Shown one piece after another: positions 1 to 9,069 of a DNA stretch of 64,000 bases. Below the pieces are notes generated by a model that saw only the letters and a program-made list of their open reading frames with translations, was not told the DNA's origin and made no database searches. How positions within the stretch are numbered: position 1 is the stretch's first letter; every line of letters starts with the position of its first letter. Both the position numbers and the translations under genes were made by a program. This DNA comes from a gamma proteobacterium SS-5 (GTDB lineage Bacteria; Pseudomonadota; Gammaproteobacteria; Chromatiales; Chromatiaceae). Location: NCBI GenBank assembly GCA_009497875.2, contig CP032508.2:124001-188000 (forward strand). Direction: 5' to 3'.

Positions 1-1
1 C

Positions 2-1105
2 GAGGATGACCCCATGACCCAGATGGCACTGCAACAGGTGCTCAAGGAACACCAGCTCAAGCCGGTGGAGTCCGGCGAGCAGGCAATCGAGGCGGCAGAG
101 GGGTTTGCCCCCGAGCTGGTCATCATGGACATCAACCTGCCCGGCATCGACGGCTACGAGACCTGCCGTACCCTGCGCGGCATGGACAGCGCCCACAACG
201 CCCAAGTGATCTTTCTGTCCAGCTACAACTCCCTGCAGGACCGCCTGCTGGCCTATGGCGTTGGCGGCAATGACTACATCGCCAAACCCTTCGATAACCG
301 CGAACTACTGAGCAAGATCGAACTGCACGGCGGCATCGTCGAGCGCCATCAGGCCGCCTGGCGCAGCGTGGAGGAATCCACCCAGCTGCTGCTACAGGTG
401 CAGACCTCCGCCGGCAACGTGCAGAGCGTCTCCCGTTTCATCCAGGCCACCCTGTTCTGCCATGACTTCGACAGCCTGTACTGGCACTTCTTCAAGACGG
501 CGCGGGAGATCGAACTCGACTGCATCCTGCAGATCAGCACCCAGGACTACCTGGACACGCGCTCGGTGACGGGCAACATCAGCAACCTGGAGCAGGAAAT
601 CCTCGACATGTCCTCCACCATGGGCCGCATCCACCAGTTCGGCCAGCATCGCGCCATCTACCGCTGGAGCACCGCCACCCTGCTGGTACGCCGGGTGGGT
701 GATTTGATCGACATCCTTGCCCTGCTGATGGACGCCCTGGAGGCCGGGATCAAAAAGATCTGCACCGAGACCCAGCTGATGCACCAGGTGGCGCAGATCC
801 AGGAATCCAACGAGCTGATGCGCAAACGAGTAGCCGAGCAGTTTGCCACCATGGTCACCGAGATTCAGGACACCATCATCTCCCTGGGCCTGGTAGATGC
901 CCTCGACGAGGAAGAGGAAGAGCGCCTGGCCCACATGGTGGAACAGACCCGGGAGCAGATCGACGGCGAGCTGGACAGCCTCAACCATAACAACGAAACC
1001 GTGCGCCAACTGATCGAAGAACTGCGCAAGCCGCCGCCCGAGCTGCAAGAGATGATGAACGCCTCCGCAGACGAAGAAGAAACCGGCGACATGATGTTCT
1101 TCTAA
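2..1105 (+). CDS. Response regulator with long helical output region, 5' end outside window
   Basis: The frame is open to the window edge and reads E-D-D-P before the first ATG at 14. That is the acidic cluster at the start of a receiver domain, so the true start lies upstream of base 1. The receiver continues with the phospho-acceptor segment MDINLPGIDGYE and ends with the conserved Lys in IAKPF. The remaining 250 or so residues have no recognised catalytic motif. They look mostly helical, with a Glu-rich stretch (ALDEEEEERL) that could be coiled coil. The protein ends GDMMFF, an acidic tail with terminal Phe also seen on chemotaxis proteins at 41-50 kb. It is probably a signalling protein acting with a histidine kinase; the output function is not known to me. 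The receiver call is firm. Confidence 0.85.
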   Translation, partial: EDDPMTQMALQQVLKEHQLKPVESGEQAIEAAEGFAPELVIMDINLPGIDGYETCRTLRGMDSAHNAQVIFLSSYNSLQDRLLAYGVGGNDYIAKPFDNRELLSKIELHGGIVERHQAAWRSVEESTQLLLQVQTSAGNVQSVSRFIQATLFCHDFDSLYWHFFKTAREIELDCILQISTQDYLDTRSVTGNISNLEQEILDMSSTMGRIHQFGQHRAIYRWSTATLLVRRVGDLIDILALLMDALEAGIKKICTETQLMHQVAQIQESNELMRKRVAEQFATMVTEIQDTIISLGLVDALDEEEEERLAHMVEQTREQIDGELDSLNHNNETVRQLIEELRKPPPELQEMMNASADEEETGDMMFF

Positions 1106-1286
1106 GGGCTCAGAACCTCCCTGGATGAAGAAAGGCCGCCAGGTATCGTCCCCAAGGACAACCGGGGACAGCCAATCGATCCCAACGCCCGTCCCCAAGC
1201 CAACGCCCCTGACCAAGGCGCTGGATTTTCCCGCGCCCCCGCTTTAGCATGGCCCGCTTTCAACCAGCAACCAGACCGAGCCCAGA

Positions 1287-2255
1287 GTGGAACTTGATGC
1301 CATCCGAGACCTGACCGCCGCCGACATGCAGGCGGTCAACCAGCTGATCCTCCAGCGCCTGCACTCCGACGTGGTGCTGATCAACCAGATCGGCGGCCAC
1401 ATAGTCCACAGCGGCGGCAAGCGCCTGCGCCCGCTCATCGTCCTGCTCGCCGCCCGCGCCGCCGGTTATCAGGGTAACCAACATATCGACCTGGCCGCCA
1501 TCATCGAATTCATCCACACCGCCACCCTGCTGCATGACGACGTGGTCGATAACTCCGACAAGCGCCGCAACCGCGACACCGCCAACGCCGTCTGGGGCAA
1601 CGCCGCCAGCGTGCTTACCGGCGACTTCCTCTACTCGCGCAGCTTCGAAATGATGGTCGCCATCGACAACATGCGCGTCATGCAAATTCTCTCCACCGCC
1701 ACCAATCGCATCGCCGAAGGCGAGGTCCTGCAACTGCTCAACTGCAACAATCCGGACACCAGCGAGCAGGAATACCGCGAGGTCATACTGCGCAAGACCG
1801 CCGTCCTGTTCGAGGCCGGCAGCCGCTTAGGTGGCGTCATCGCCGGGCTGGACCAGGCCGGCGAACAGGCCCTGGCCGACTACGGCCTGCACCTGGGTAT
1901 CGCCTTCCAGTTGGTGGACGATGCCCTGGACTACAGCGCCAAGGCCGAAGACCTGGGCAAAAACCTCGGCGATGACCTGGCCGAAGGCAAACCCACCCTG
2001 CCCCTGATCCGCGCCATGGCCCAAGGCAGCGCCGAGCAGGCCCGGCTGATCCGCAGCGCCATCGAAAACGGCGGCCTGGAACAGATCGACGAGATCATGG
2101 CCGTCATTGAATCCACCGATGCAATCCAGTACACTGCCCGGCTTGCGCAAGCGGAGGCAGAACAGGCCAAGCAGGCCCTAACCCCACTGCCTCCAAGCCC
2201 CGAGCGCAAAGCCCTGGCCTCACTGGCCGACTATGCAGTAAGTCGTACTTACTGA
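1287..2255 (+). CDS. ispB: Octaprenyl/polyprenyl diphosphate synthase
   Basis: Trans-prenyltransferase of 322 residues that extends farnesyl diphosphate with isopentenyl diphosphate to make the quinone side chain. Both aspartate-rich Mg-binding motifs are present: DDVVD at residues 84-88 and DDALD at 211-215. The substrate-binding segment GGKRLRP is near residue 43 and the family signature GEVLQL near 145. The start is a GTG at 1287 and the length matches the family. It is followed by tRNA-Pro, with no other gene between. Chain length (C40 or other) cannot be read safely from sequence, so the symbol rests on overall resemblance to IspB. Confidence 0.95.
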   Translation: MELDAIRDLTAADMQAVNQLILQRLHSDVVLINQIGGHIVHSGGKRLRPLIVLLAARAAGYQGNQHIDLAAIIEFIHTATLLHDDVVDNSDKRRNRDTANAVWGNAASVLTGDFLYSRSFEMMVAIDNMRVMQILSTATNRIAEGEVLQLLNCNNPDTSEQEYREVILRKTAVLFEAGSRLGGVIAGLDQAGEQALADYGLHLGIAFQLVDDALDYSAKAEDLGKNLGDDLAEGKPTLPLIRAMAQGSAEQARLIRSAIENGGLEQIDEIMAVIESTDAIQYTARLAQAEAEQAKQALTPLPPSPERKALASLADYAVSRTY

Positions 2256-2267
2256 ATCCACCCAATT

Positions 2268-2344
2268 CGGAGTGTAGCTCAGCTTGGTAGAGCACTGCCT
2301 TCGGGAGGCAGGGGTCGAAGGTTCGAATCCTTTCACTCCGACCA
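2268..2344 (+). tRNA. tRNA-Pro (anticodon CGG)
   Basis: A 77-base cloverleaf with acceptor stem CGGAGTG paired to CACTCCG, D-loop GCTCAGCTTGGTAGAGC, and anticodon stem CTGCC/GGCAG around loop TTCGGGA (anticodon CGG). It has a T-loop GTTCGAATC and an encoded 3' CCA after discriminator A. It lies 12 bases after the ispB stop codon, so it may be read through from ispB. No integrase or duplicated 3' end was seen next to it. Confidence 0.96.
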
Positions 2345-2704
2345 ATTAAATCAAGCGCCTAGGAAACTACATGCAGGGCCAGATCGGCCTGCAGGTAGAA
2401 ATACGGAAATCCCCCCCATCAAATTGCCCTCAATCTATCTCCTTTGGGGTAAGTCCTTGGCCAGTCGTCCTACTTCTCTGGATGCAGCACATCAACACCT
2501 GCAGTTGCTGTTAGTCATTGCCCACAATGGCTAGCTAGAACGATCTCCACCACCGTCAACCACCAGCCGCGCCTCCGCCCAGCGCCAGCCCCCGGGGTGC
2601 TGTAGGTACCATCGGGCCCCTGATCAGCATCCTTGATCAGACAGCGGCAGCCATGGCAACGCTGTGCTAAGGTGCACACATCAACATGCATTTCAGGATG
2701 TCGT
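2345..2704. other. Intergenic region with no recognised gene
   Basis: 360 bases between tRNA-Pro and the antitoxin gene. Reading frames here are short or overlap the antitoxin on the other strand, and none resembles a known protein. Position next to a tRNA gene makes decayed integrated DNA possible, but I see no attachment-site duplication. The promoter of the toxin-antitoxin pair must lie near the right end. Confidence 0.5.
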
Positions 2705-2947
2705 ATGTCCAGCACGATGACGGTTCCCCTTGATTCCGAGCTGAAAGACCGTTTGGAATCCTTGTCTGGGGCGACAAATCGCTCTAAATCCTTTCTGGCC
2801 GCAGAAGCCATTCGCGAATATGTTGAGCTCAACGAATGGCAAGTGGGCGAGATCCAGAAGGCTATCAATGAGGCCGATGCCGAGGATTTTGTCCCTGACG
2901 AGACAGTGAAGCAATTCTTCAGCAAATGGGATGTTGATGCAGGTTAA
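2705..2947 (+). CDS. Ribbon-helix-helix antitoxin
   Basis: An 80-residue protein with an N-terminal ribbon-helix-helix pattern: a beta strand TVPLDSELKDRLESL, then helices with NRSKSFLAAEAIREYVE. This matches CopG/RelB-like antitoxins, which bind their own promoter as dimers and neutralise the toxin through an acidic C-terminal tail (here DAEDFVPDETVKQFF). The frame is open further upstream to 2633, but ATG 2705 gives the normal family start. The toxin gene begins inside its last codons, so the two are translationally coupled. Autoregulation is expected for this class. The partner is the RelE/ParE-like protein that follows. Confidence 0.85.
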   Translation: MSSTMTVPLDSELKDRLESLSGATNRSKSFLAAEAIREYVELNEWQVGEIQKAINEADAEDFVPDETVKQFFSKWDVDAG

Positions 2948-3275
2948 GTGGCTCCGAACTGCGCTACTGAATCTGGAGCATGAAGCAGAGTACATCCGCC
3001 AAGACAACCCGGCTGCAGCTCGCTTGATCGTGCAGCGTGTTCGCTCAGCGGTGAGCAAGCTACAGGAAAATCCTGCTATGGGTCGACCCGGTCGAATTAC
3101 GGGCACCCGGGAGTTGGTGGTGCCAGATACCCGCTATATCATTCCGTATCGGGTAAGGCACGAGTATAATCGGATCGAGATACTGCGGGTGTTTCATTGC
3201 TCCCGGAAGCCGCCCGAACACTGGTGGCCGGTCTTCAGCTTGGTGCAAACAGGTCGGCTTGGCGGAGCCGCTTGA
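2931..3275 (+). CDS. RelE/ParE-family toxin
   Basis: A 114-residue protein of the RelE/ParE fold. An N-terminal basic helix ([20 protein letters not shown]) is followed by the strand set [13 protein letters not shown] and IEILRVFH, which is typical of the family. Members are ribosome-dependent mRNA nucleases (RelE) or gyrase inhibitors (ParE), and the sequence does not decide which. ATG 2931 and ATG 2937 are both possible, each overlapping the antitoxin end. The last 14 codons run convergently over the 3' end of rnhB (overlap 3235-3275). The tail after PPEHWW is therefore probably an accidental extension past the usual family end. Confidence 0.85.
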   Translation: MLMQVKWLRTALLNLEHEAEYIRQDNPAAARLIVQRVRSAVSKLQENPAMGRPGRITGTRELVVPDTRYIIPYRVRHEYNRIEILRVFHCSRKPPEHWWPVFSLVQTGRLGGAA

Positions 3276-3837
3276 TTGGGCCGAAGCTTTTGCGGTGCTC
3301 TGGGGTTGGGCCTAGTTGGCTCAGGGCCTGCAGGTGGGCCTTGGTAGGGTAGCCCTTGTGTTTGGCCAGGCCGTAGCCGGGGTAGCGGCTATCCAGCGCC
3401 TGCATCTCGCGGTCGCGGGCGGTCTTGGCCAGGATGGAGGCGGCGCTGATGGCAGGCTCCAGGGCATCGCCACCGATCAGGGCGCGGGCGGGCATCCGCA
3501 GTCCGGCGGGGATGCGATTGCCATCGATGAGTGCCTCGGTCGGCTGGATGGATAAGGCCTCTATGGCCCGGCGCATGGCCAGCAGGCTGGCCTGAAGTAT
3601 GTTCAGGGCATCGATCTCCGCCGCCTCGGCCCGGCCCAGGGCCCAGGCCAGGGCCTTGGCCTTGATCTCCGGCTCCAGCTGTTCGCGGCGTTTTTCGCTG
3701 AGTTTTTTGGAGTCGTTCAGACCGAGGATGGGCCGGGCGGGGTCGAGGATCACCGCCGCGCTGACCACGGCGCCGATCAGCGGCCCGCGTCCGGCCTCGT
3801 CCACCCCGGCGATGAGGATCAGCCGTTCAGAGCGCAT
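3235..3837 (-). CDS. rnhB: Ribonuclease HII
   Basis: A 200-residue RNase H type 2 that cuts RNA in RNA/DNA hybrids and single ribonucleotides in DNA. The N-terminal motif [12 protein letters not shown] carries the first two acidic catalytic residues. [11 protein letters not shown] and the downstream region ALIDGN supply the rest of the family pattern, and the C-terminal helix [11 protein letters not shown] is also typical. The start is ATG 3837, because upstream sequence in this frame is the shadow of lpxB. It overlaps the lpxB 3' end by 11 bases, as expected for the lpxB-rnhB pair. Its 3' end overlaps the convergent toxin gene. Confidence 0.96.
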   Translation of the reverse strand: MRSERLILIAGVDEAGRGPLIGAVVSAAVILDPARPILGLNDSKKLSEKRREQLEPEIKAKALAWALGRAEAAEIDALNILQASLLAMRRAIEALSIQPTEALIDGNRIPAGLRMPARALIGGDALEPAISAASILAKTARDREMQALDSRYPGYGLAKHKGYPTKAHLQALSQLGPTPEHRKSFGPIKRLRQADLFAPS

Positions 3838-4975
3838 GACCGCGGCTCCTGAGCAGTTCCAACACCGCATCGGCCGCCAGCCGGGCGCTGTCCAGGCGCA
3901 GCTCGGCGTGGATTTCGGCATAGCGCTGAGCGATTTGCTGGCGCCGCTCGGGGTCTTCCAGCAGGGCCAGCAGGGCATCGGCCAGGGCCTGGGGCTGGCA
4001 GCGTTCCTGGATGAACTCGGGGGCCAGCTCGGCCTGGGCCAGCAGATTGGCCATGGCCACCCAAGGCACCCGCAGCAGGCGGCGCACCAGGGCAAAGCTG
4101 AGGCCATTCATGCGATAGGCCACCACCATGGGGCGCTTGTGCATCAGACCCTCGATGGTGGCGGTGCCCGAGGCGGTGAGCAGCAGATCGGCGGCGGCCA
4201 TGGCCAGGTGAGAGTCATCCAGCAGCTGGATCGGCGGCGGATCGGCCAGCGCCGCCAGCTGGGCGCGCACCTGCTGGCCCTGGCTGGCCCCGGCCAGGGG
4301 CAGGATCAGGCGCAGGCCGGGACGCTGGCGCAAGAGCAGCCGCACGGCCTGGATGAAGGGCCCGGTCAGGCGCTTGATCTCGGCGCCGCGGCTGCCGGGC
4401 AGCAGGGCCAGCACCTCGTCATCCTCGGTCAGACCGAGCCGGGCGCGGGCACCGGCGCGGTCGATCTGCAAGGGGATCTGTTGCGCCAGCGGGTGGCCGA
4501 CGTAGCGGGCGTTGACGCCGTGTTTTTGGAGAAATTCAAGCTCGAAGGGAAAGATGGACAGCACCAGGTCACAGGCCTGGGTCAATATACGCACCCGGCC
4601 CTGACGCCAGGCCCAGAAGCTGGGGCTGACGTAGTGCACCGTGGGGATACCGGCGGCGCGCAGTTGGCGCTCCAGGGCCAGGTTGAAGTCGGGGGCGTCA
4701 ATGCCGATGAACAGGTCAGGACGGCTGGCGAGAAAGTGACGGGCCAGCTGGCGGCGGGCGCGCAGCAGGCGGGGCAGGTGGCGCAGCACCTCGAACAGGC
4801 CCATCAGCGCCAGCTCCTCGGGCGGCAGCAGACTGCGGCAACCGGCGTCTTGCAGGCGCGCTCCAACCACGCCTTCGAACTCTACCGCGCCCAGCCGCTG
4901 CCTGAGTTCCAGCAGCAGGCCCTCGCCCAGGCGATCCGCCGATACCTCATAGGCCATGATGGCGATGCGGAGCAT
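3827..4975 (-). CDS. lpxB: Lipid-A-disaccharide synthase
   Basis: A 382-residue glycosyltransferase (family GT19) that joins UDP-diacylglucosamine and lipid X on the inner membrane in lipid A synthesis. Strong family marks are [32 protein letters not shown] and [12 protein letters not shown]. One oddity is the N-terminal segment, normally close to GE-x-SGD in this family, which reads YEVSAD here: both glycines are replaced. Length and all other motifs are normal, so I expect a working enzyme. In most relatives lpxA lies directly upstream. Here lpxA is 10.9 kb away, beyond a defence island. Confidence 0.95.
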   Translation of the reverse strand: MLRIAIMAYEVSADRLGEGLLLELRQRLGAVEFEGVVGARLQDAGCRSLLPPEELALMGLFEVLRHLPRLLRARRQLARHFLASRPDLFIGIDAPDFNLALERQLRAAGIPTVHYVSPSFWAWRQGRVRILTQACDLVLSIFPFELEFLQKHGVNARYVGHPLAQQIPLQIDRAGARARLGLTEDDEVLALLPGSRGAEIKRLTGPFIQAVRLLLRQRPGLRLILPLAGASQGQQVRAQLAALADPPPIQLLDDSHLAMAAADLLLTASGTATIEGLMHKRPMVVAYRMNGLSFALVRRLLRVPWVAMANLLAQAELAPEFIQERCQPQALADALLALLEDPERRQQIAQRYAEIHAELRLDSARLAADAVLELLRSRGHAL

Positions 4976-4978
4976 GGC

Positions 4979-5227
4979 TTAGCCTAGCAACGCCAGAACC
5001 AAGGATCGGATCGCAAAGCAAGCGCAAAGAACGCAAAGCATTACAAGCGTTGTGAACCCGTGACCCGGATGCAGCAAAGCGATCCCTATCGGCATACTGG
5101 CCAGCGGGATACCCGGATATCTCCCCCGGGATTGAAACCCTTGCTCAAATGTAATTCGCATTCGTTGCGTTGACTGCTCGTAACCGACAGCGCACATAGC
5201 ACTTGATCTGACCTGGATCATTTCCAT
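4979..5227 (-). CDS. KTSC-domain-like small protein, C-terminus replaced by repeat DNA
   Basis: An 82-residue frame beginning MEMIQVRSSAM at ATG 5227, with AGGG about nine bases upstream as ribosome binding site. The start, followed by VGYEQSTQRMRITFEQG, resembles the short KTSC domain (related to a lysyl-tRNA synthetase C-terminal region), whose role is unknown. The middle still recalls the family (YPGIPLASM). The last 20 or so residues are coded by a GCAAAG-type intergenic repeat (5011-5040). The gene has therefore probably lost its original 3' end, and it may be nonfunctional. It sits between lpxB and the disrupted res gene. Confidence 0.5.
   Translation of the reverse strand: MEMIQVRSSAMCAVGYEQSTQRMRITFEQGFQSRGRYPGIPLASMPIGIALLHPGHGFTTLVMLCVLCACFAIRSLVLALLG
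5011..5040. repeat. Short GCAAAG-type array, copy a
   Basis: Three imperfect units of the form CGCAAAG-A/G. It forms the 3' end of the KTSC-like gene. It belongs to a dispersed intergenic family found nine times in the window. Confidence 0.6.
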
Positions 5228-5296
5228 TGCGAATACCCTTTTGTTATGCACCACTAGCAAAAATAAAACCGTTACCTTTTCCATGCTATGACACTC

Positions 5297-5822
5297 TCAT
5301 CCACCAAACCGCGCGGCTAAACCAGTGAGAGTTCTATTCTCAGCAATCTCATCATGTGGAATCAGCAGGTAGCGCCATGGCTTACCGCCATAGGTGCTCG
5401 CATGGTCCGATGCATTGACACACCATTTGATCGCCACTTCCTTTTTGGCAATTACAATCGGATCATCCAGTTCCTTGCGCATTTTTGGTTCCAACATGTA
5501 GATCATGTCGGCCGTCTCGGCCACGAAGTCCGGTTGGTATTCCGGATGGTCCGCGCCTGACTTGTAGTAGATCTGAAATTGTCCTTTTGCCGGCTTGAAC
5601 CAACGAATGGCGTCGCGTTCAAGTATCACCGCCAGCTTGCGTTCCGTGTCGGAGTCGAATTTTTGCACGGGATAGAGACAACGCTGGAAATTACCGAACA
5701 GGTATCTCGCCATATTGCTCTTGTCCGCTGGAGCAACCCGGTAATCGGCGGGCGGTTCTTGCACGGAAGAGGTATAGGCGCTCTGCTTCAGCTCGGTGAA
5801 GCCCTTGCTGACCTTCACTTCA
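5297..5822 (-). pseudogene. Type III restriction enzyme Res, C-terminal nuclease fragment
   Basis: About 173 residues that continue the res frame left at 6913. If the IS630 element and one copy of its TA duplication are removed, the codons join in frame as AAGY then EVKVSKG. The fragment carries YQPDF and, 13 residues later, LEPK: a PD...E-x-K pattern expected for the nuclease domain at the end of type III Res subunits. The apparent ATG at 5818 is internal to the original gene. On its own the fragment has no helicase and is unlikely to act. Confidence 0.88.
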
Positions 5823-6912
5823 TATTAATCGTTGCAAAAGTATTGGCAGTTTATCCCAAGGCTTCCAATATATACCGGGTGCTGTCCATTCTGAAGAAAC
5901 TGCGAATGAGCGAGCCCTGCTTCTGGATAGAGCGCAGTATGGACGTCAGGTGCCGCTTCATATCGCGCAGGTTGAATATTGAAAGTTGGCTCAAGCGTCG
6001 CTTGGCATGGTTCCACACCTGCTCATCGGGATTGAGCTCCGGGGAATATGCGGGCAGGAAAGCCAGCAGTATCTTGCCCTCCTGTTCAGCGATGAATCGC
6101 TGCGTTTCCTTGCTGTGGTGATAGCGGGCATTGTCGGTAATGACCAAGATCGGCTGGCCGGCATCACGGTGCAGCTTTTTCAGGAAGGCGATAAATTTCG
6201 TCGAGTTCATTTTGTCTTCGATAAAGCTGAAACGCATGTCGCCGCGAGGCGAGACCGCGCTGATCACCTTCAGACCAAAGCGGCCACCGCTGTTCTTCAC
6301 CACGGGCGTTTGGCCGATCTTGCCCCAGGTCAGGCCGCGATGGGCATCACTGCGCACTGCAGCCTCATCCACGAAGAAGATGGCCGCGCCAAGGCGCTGC
6401 GCCTGTGCCACGGCCTCGGGAAAGGTTTCCTTGAGGTAGCGGTCGATCTTGCGCGGGTCTTGCTGGTAGGACTTGTAGATGGGGCGCTGCGGGCTGAGGC
6501 CCAAATGCCTCAGCAGACGACTGACGGCGCTCTTGCTCAGTTTGACCTTGCGTTCCTTTTCGATCAGCGTCCGTAAGGCATTGAGTGTCCACAGGCAGAA
6601 ATCGAACTGGTACTGCTGCGGGTTTCCCAGGGTTACCGCGTAATAGACCCAGCGCATGTCTTCCGTTGACAGTTTGCGCGGACGGCCACTGCGCGCTCCC
6701 TCACGTAACGCATCCCAGCCACCACTGCGATACAGAGACAGCCAGTTAAACACGGAGCGTTCCGGCACATTGTAAATTCGCTGCACTAAATGCACAGGCT
6801 CTTGCCTCAACACGATGGCCTCGACCACCTCCCTACGGCGCTGTTCACGTATTTCGATCTGTGTGCTCATGCAGCCAATTATATACTGCCATTACTTATG
6901 CAACAATTAATA
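5823..6912 (-). mobile_element. IS630-family insertion sequence in res, TA target duplication
   Basis: A complete element of about 1086 bases (5825-6910) flanked by TA at 5823-5824 and 6911-6912. Its ends are inverted repeats: over 30 bases starting TTAAT, 26 match between the left end and the complement of the right end. TA duplication is the rule for IS630/Tc1 elements. Removing the element plus one TA restores an open res reading frame across the junction, so this is a clean, fairly recent insertion. Confidence 0.95.
5851..6870 (-). CDS. IS630-family transposase
   Basis: A 339-residue DDE transposase. The N-terminal half has helix-turn-helix segments (VQRIYNVPERSVFNWL and SKSAVSRLLRHLG) that bind the element ends. 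The catalytic triad is visible as FFVDEAA, VITDNARYHHS and the terminal acidic residue in PAYSPELNPDEQVWN. The single uninterrupted frame fills the element between its inverted repeats. It lacks the two-frame layout of some IS630 members, and it looks capable of activity. Confidence 0.95.
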   Translation of the reverse strand: MSTQIEIREQRRREVVEAIVLRQEPVHLVQRIYNVPERSVFNWLSLYRSGGWDALREGARSGRPRKLSTEDMRWVYYAVTLGNPQQYQFDFCLWTLNALRTLIEKERKVKLSKSAVSRLLRHLGLSPQRPIYKSYQQDPRKIDRYLKETFPEAVAQAQRLGAAIFFVDEAAVRSDAHRGLTWGKIGQTPVVKNSGGRFGLKVISAVSPRGDMRFSFIEDKMNSTKFIAFLKKLHRDAGQPILVITDNARYHHSKETQRFIAEQEGKILLAFLPAYSPELNPDEQVWNHAKRRLSQLSIFNLRDMKRHLTSILRSIQKQGSLIRSFFRMDSTRYILEALG

Positions 6913-9069
6913 CCCTGCCGCCTCTTCCCAATAATGTTCCTGCATCTGCACGTGAATAAACCGTGCGATATCCCGTTGAAAGCAGCGCAGCACTTTGCGT
7001 GACTCTTCATCGGAGAGATAGGTCTGAAAATGGCGCACCGTTTGTGACGCCAGGTCGTAGAGCAGGTCGGCATGCTCATCGTAGGAAATATCATCGAAAT
7101 CCACAAGACCGCTCACCACATAATCTTCCAGCCGCTCTTCTTCGATACCGCCTCGACCAAGCGCCAGGACTTCACGCTCATTGGTGCGCAGCGTCTGAAT
7201 CCATAGCTCATCTGACACCGCCGGATATCTCAATGTATCCAGGTTCAGCGTAAAGGGCTTGAAGCCTGACTGCACCTCACCCCGAGGCACCACCAGGATG
7301 CGTGGGATATCGATCGTCTGTTGCGTGACCAGCTCCACGGTCCTGGCCACCACGGCGGCGATGTCCGGCTTCTCGGTCAGACCTTCTAGTTCCATTTGTC
7401 CCGGCGTGCGTTGCTCCTCGACCGCTCTGACGATGGCGGCCTGAATCTCCGGCTTCTTCAGGTGTTCGACCGTCGGCAATGACTGCGGCTGATTTTCATA
7501 TTGTTTGATAACCTCGTAAGCAATCTGCGCGACTTTTTGTTCTTCCGGCTTACTGAATGCAGGCGCCTCATCCTGCCCGGCCAGGGTCGTACTGCTCGTC
7601 ACCTGTGCAGGCTTGAATCCCAGTCGGGTGGCCAGCTGCGATTGCGAAACCACCGTAACTGTTTTCTCTCCCAGTTCATCTGCATCCAGCACTACTGCCT
7701 GCAGCCGAATGGTGGAATCCGGTTTATTGGCCTCCTCGATGATCTCCTGGAACTTGTCATGGGCGATGATATTCAGCCGGTCCAGGGCGGTCACGCCAGT
7801 ACGTTTGCCATAAGGCAAACGCAGACCACGTCCGATGGATTGCTCGATAAGGATGCGGGCATTGGCGGCTCGCAGAGGCACAATGGTGTAAAGATTGGTT
7901 ACGTCCCAGCCTTCCTTGAGCATGTTGACGTGAATCACAATCTCGGTCGGCTCGGAGGTCAGCTCGACCTTGAGCAGGCGCTCCACCATCTCATCCTCCT
8001 TCGCGCCGGTCTGGCTGGAATCCACCTGGATAACTTTATCCTTGTAGCGTCCCTCGAAAAACCCGTCCGATTGGATCAAGGACAACAACTGACCCGCATG
8101 AGTCGTATCCCGCGCGATCACCAGCAAGAAGGGCTTGACGATAGCGTTACCGCTTTCGCGAGCGTAGGTCTCCAGCTCCACCTTGACACTTTCGTGCAGA
8201 CGCAAGCCGTCTTCGAGCTTCAGGCGCTCAATCTCTTCCGCCGACATCCCGGCCGGGTTGAAGTCCTTGCGCGTGACCACCGCTGGCTCTTTCACAAAGC
8301 CATCGGCCATGGCCCTGCCCAGCGGATAGTCGTAAATGACGTTCTTAAAGGTTACCGCTCCGCGCGCCGACTCTACGCAGGGGGTAGCCGTCAGCTCAAG
8401 GCCAAGGATAGGTCGTAATTCATTGATCGCCCTGATCCCGGCGCTGGCACGATAGCGGTGTGATTCATCCATCAACATCACCAGATCAGGCAACCCGGCC
8501 AGATAGTCGAAGTAACTCTCACCGATGTATTCCGACAGCCGTTTGATGCGGGGAGATTTGCCACCGCGCACCTCAGAATTAATCTTGGAGATATTAAAGA
8601 TGTTGACCCGCACACCACCAAACAGCGAGCCACTTGCCGGGTCACGCTGGTCGTAATTGTCGCCAGTAATAATGGCAGGTGTATTGGTTGCAAACTCCGC
8701 AATCCCCTTGAATACATACTTGGGCGTGTTAGGCGTGAAGTCCGCAATCAGCTTGTTGTAGATAGTCAGGTTCGGCGCCAACACAAAGAAGTTGTTGATG
8801 CCATGGGCCAGATGCAGATAACTGATAAAGGCACCCATAAGCCGCGTCTTGCCTACGCCGGTAGCCAGGGCAAAACACAGCGAGGGAAATTCGCGCTCGA
8901 AATCGGTAACCGTCGGAAACTCGCTGCGGATAATCTCCAGCACCGCATTGATGTCCGGCTCTTTACCGGGTGGCGCAATCTCCGTGATGCGATCGAGAAT
9001 CTCCAGCGATCGACGCTGCGGTGGGCGCAGGCTCAGACGGCCGGTAATGGAATTGACATGGCGGTTCAT
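6907..9069 (-). pseudogene. Type III restriction enzyme Res, N-terminal helicase part
   Basis: A 720-residue frame holding the superfamily 2 helicase engine: Walker A ATGVGKT at 69-75, DESH at 201-204, GLELTATP, and the motif VI region EQSIGRGLRLP. Res couples ATP hydrolysis to translocation after binding Mod. The stop codon lies just inside the IS630 element, so the C-terminal 170 or so residues with the nuclease motif are cut off. ATG 9069 overlaps the stop of the upstream DUF1016 frame as ATGA, showing tight coupling in the mod-DUF1016-res operon. Restriction activity is therefore probably lost. The helicase part could still be made. Confidence 0.92.

Noticed and set aside
2268-2344. tRNA-Pro as an integration site for a genomic island
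   Set aside because: No duplicated tRNA 3' end and no integrase gene downstream; the next genes are a toxin-antitoxin pair and core genes.
2515-2925. A 136-residue minus-strand frame before and over the antitoxin gene
   Set aside because: Half of it is antisense to the antitoxin and the rest resembles nothing; no support as a gene or integrase remnant.
3599-4987. A 462-residue plus-strand frame across lpxB/rnhB
   Set aside because: Complete overlap with two well-recognised minus-strand genes; its Gln/Gly-rich composition is typical of a shadow frame in high-GC DNA.
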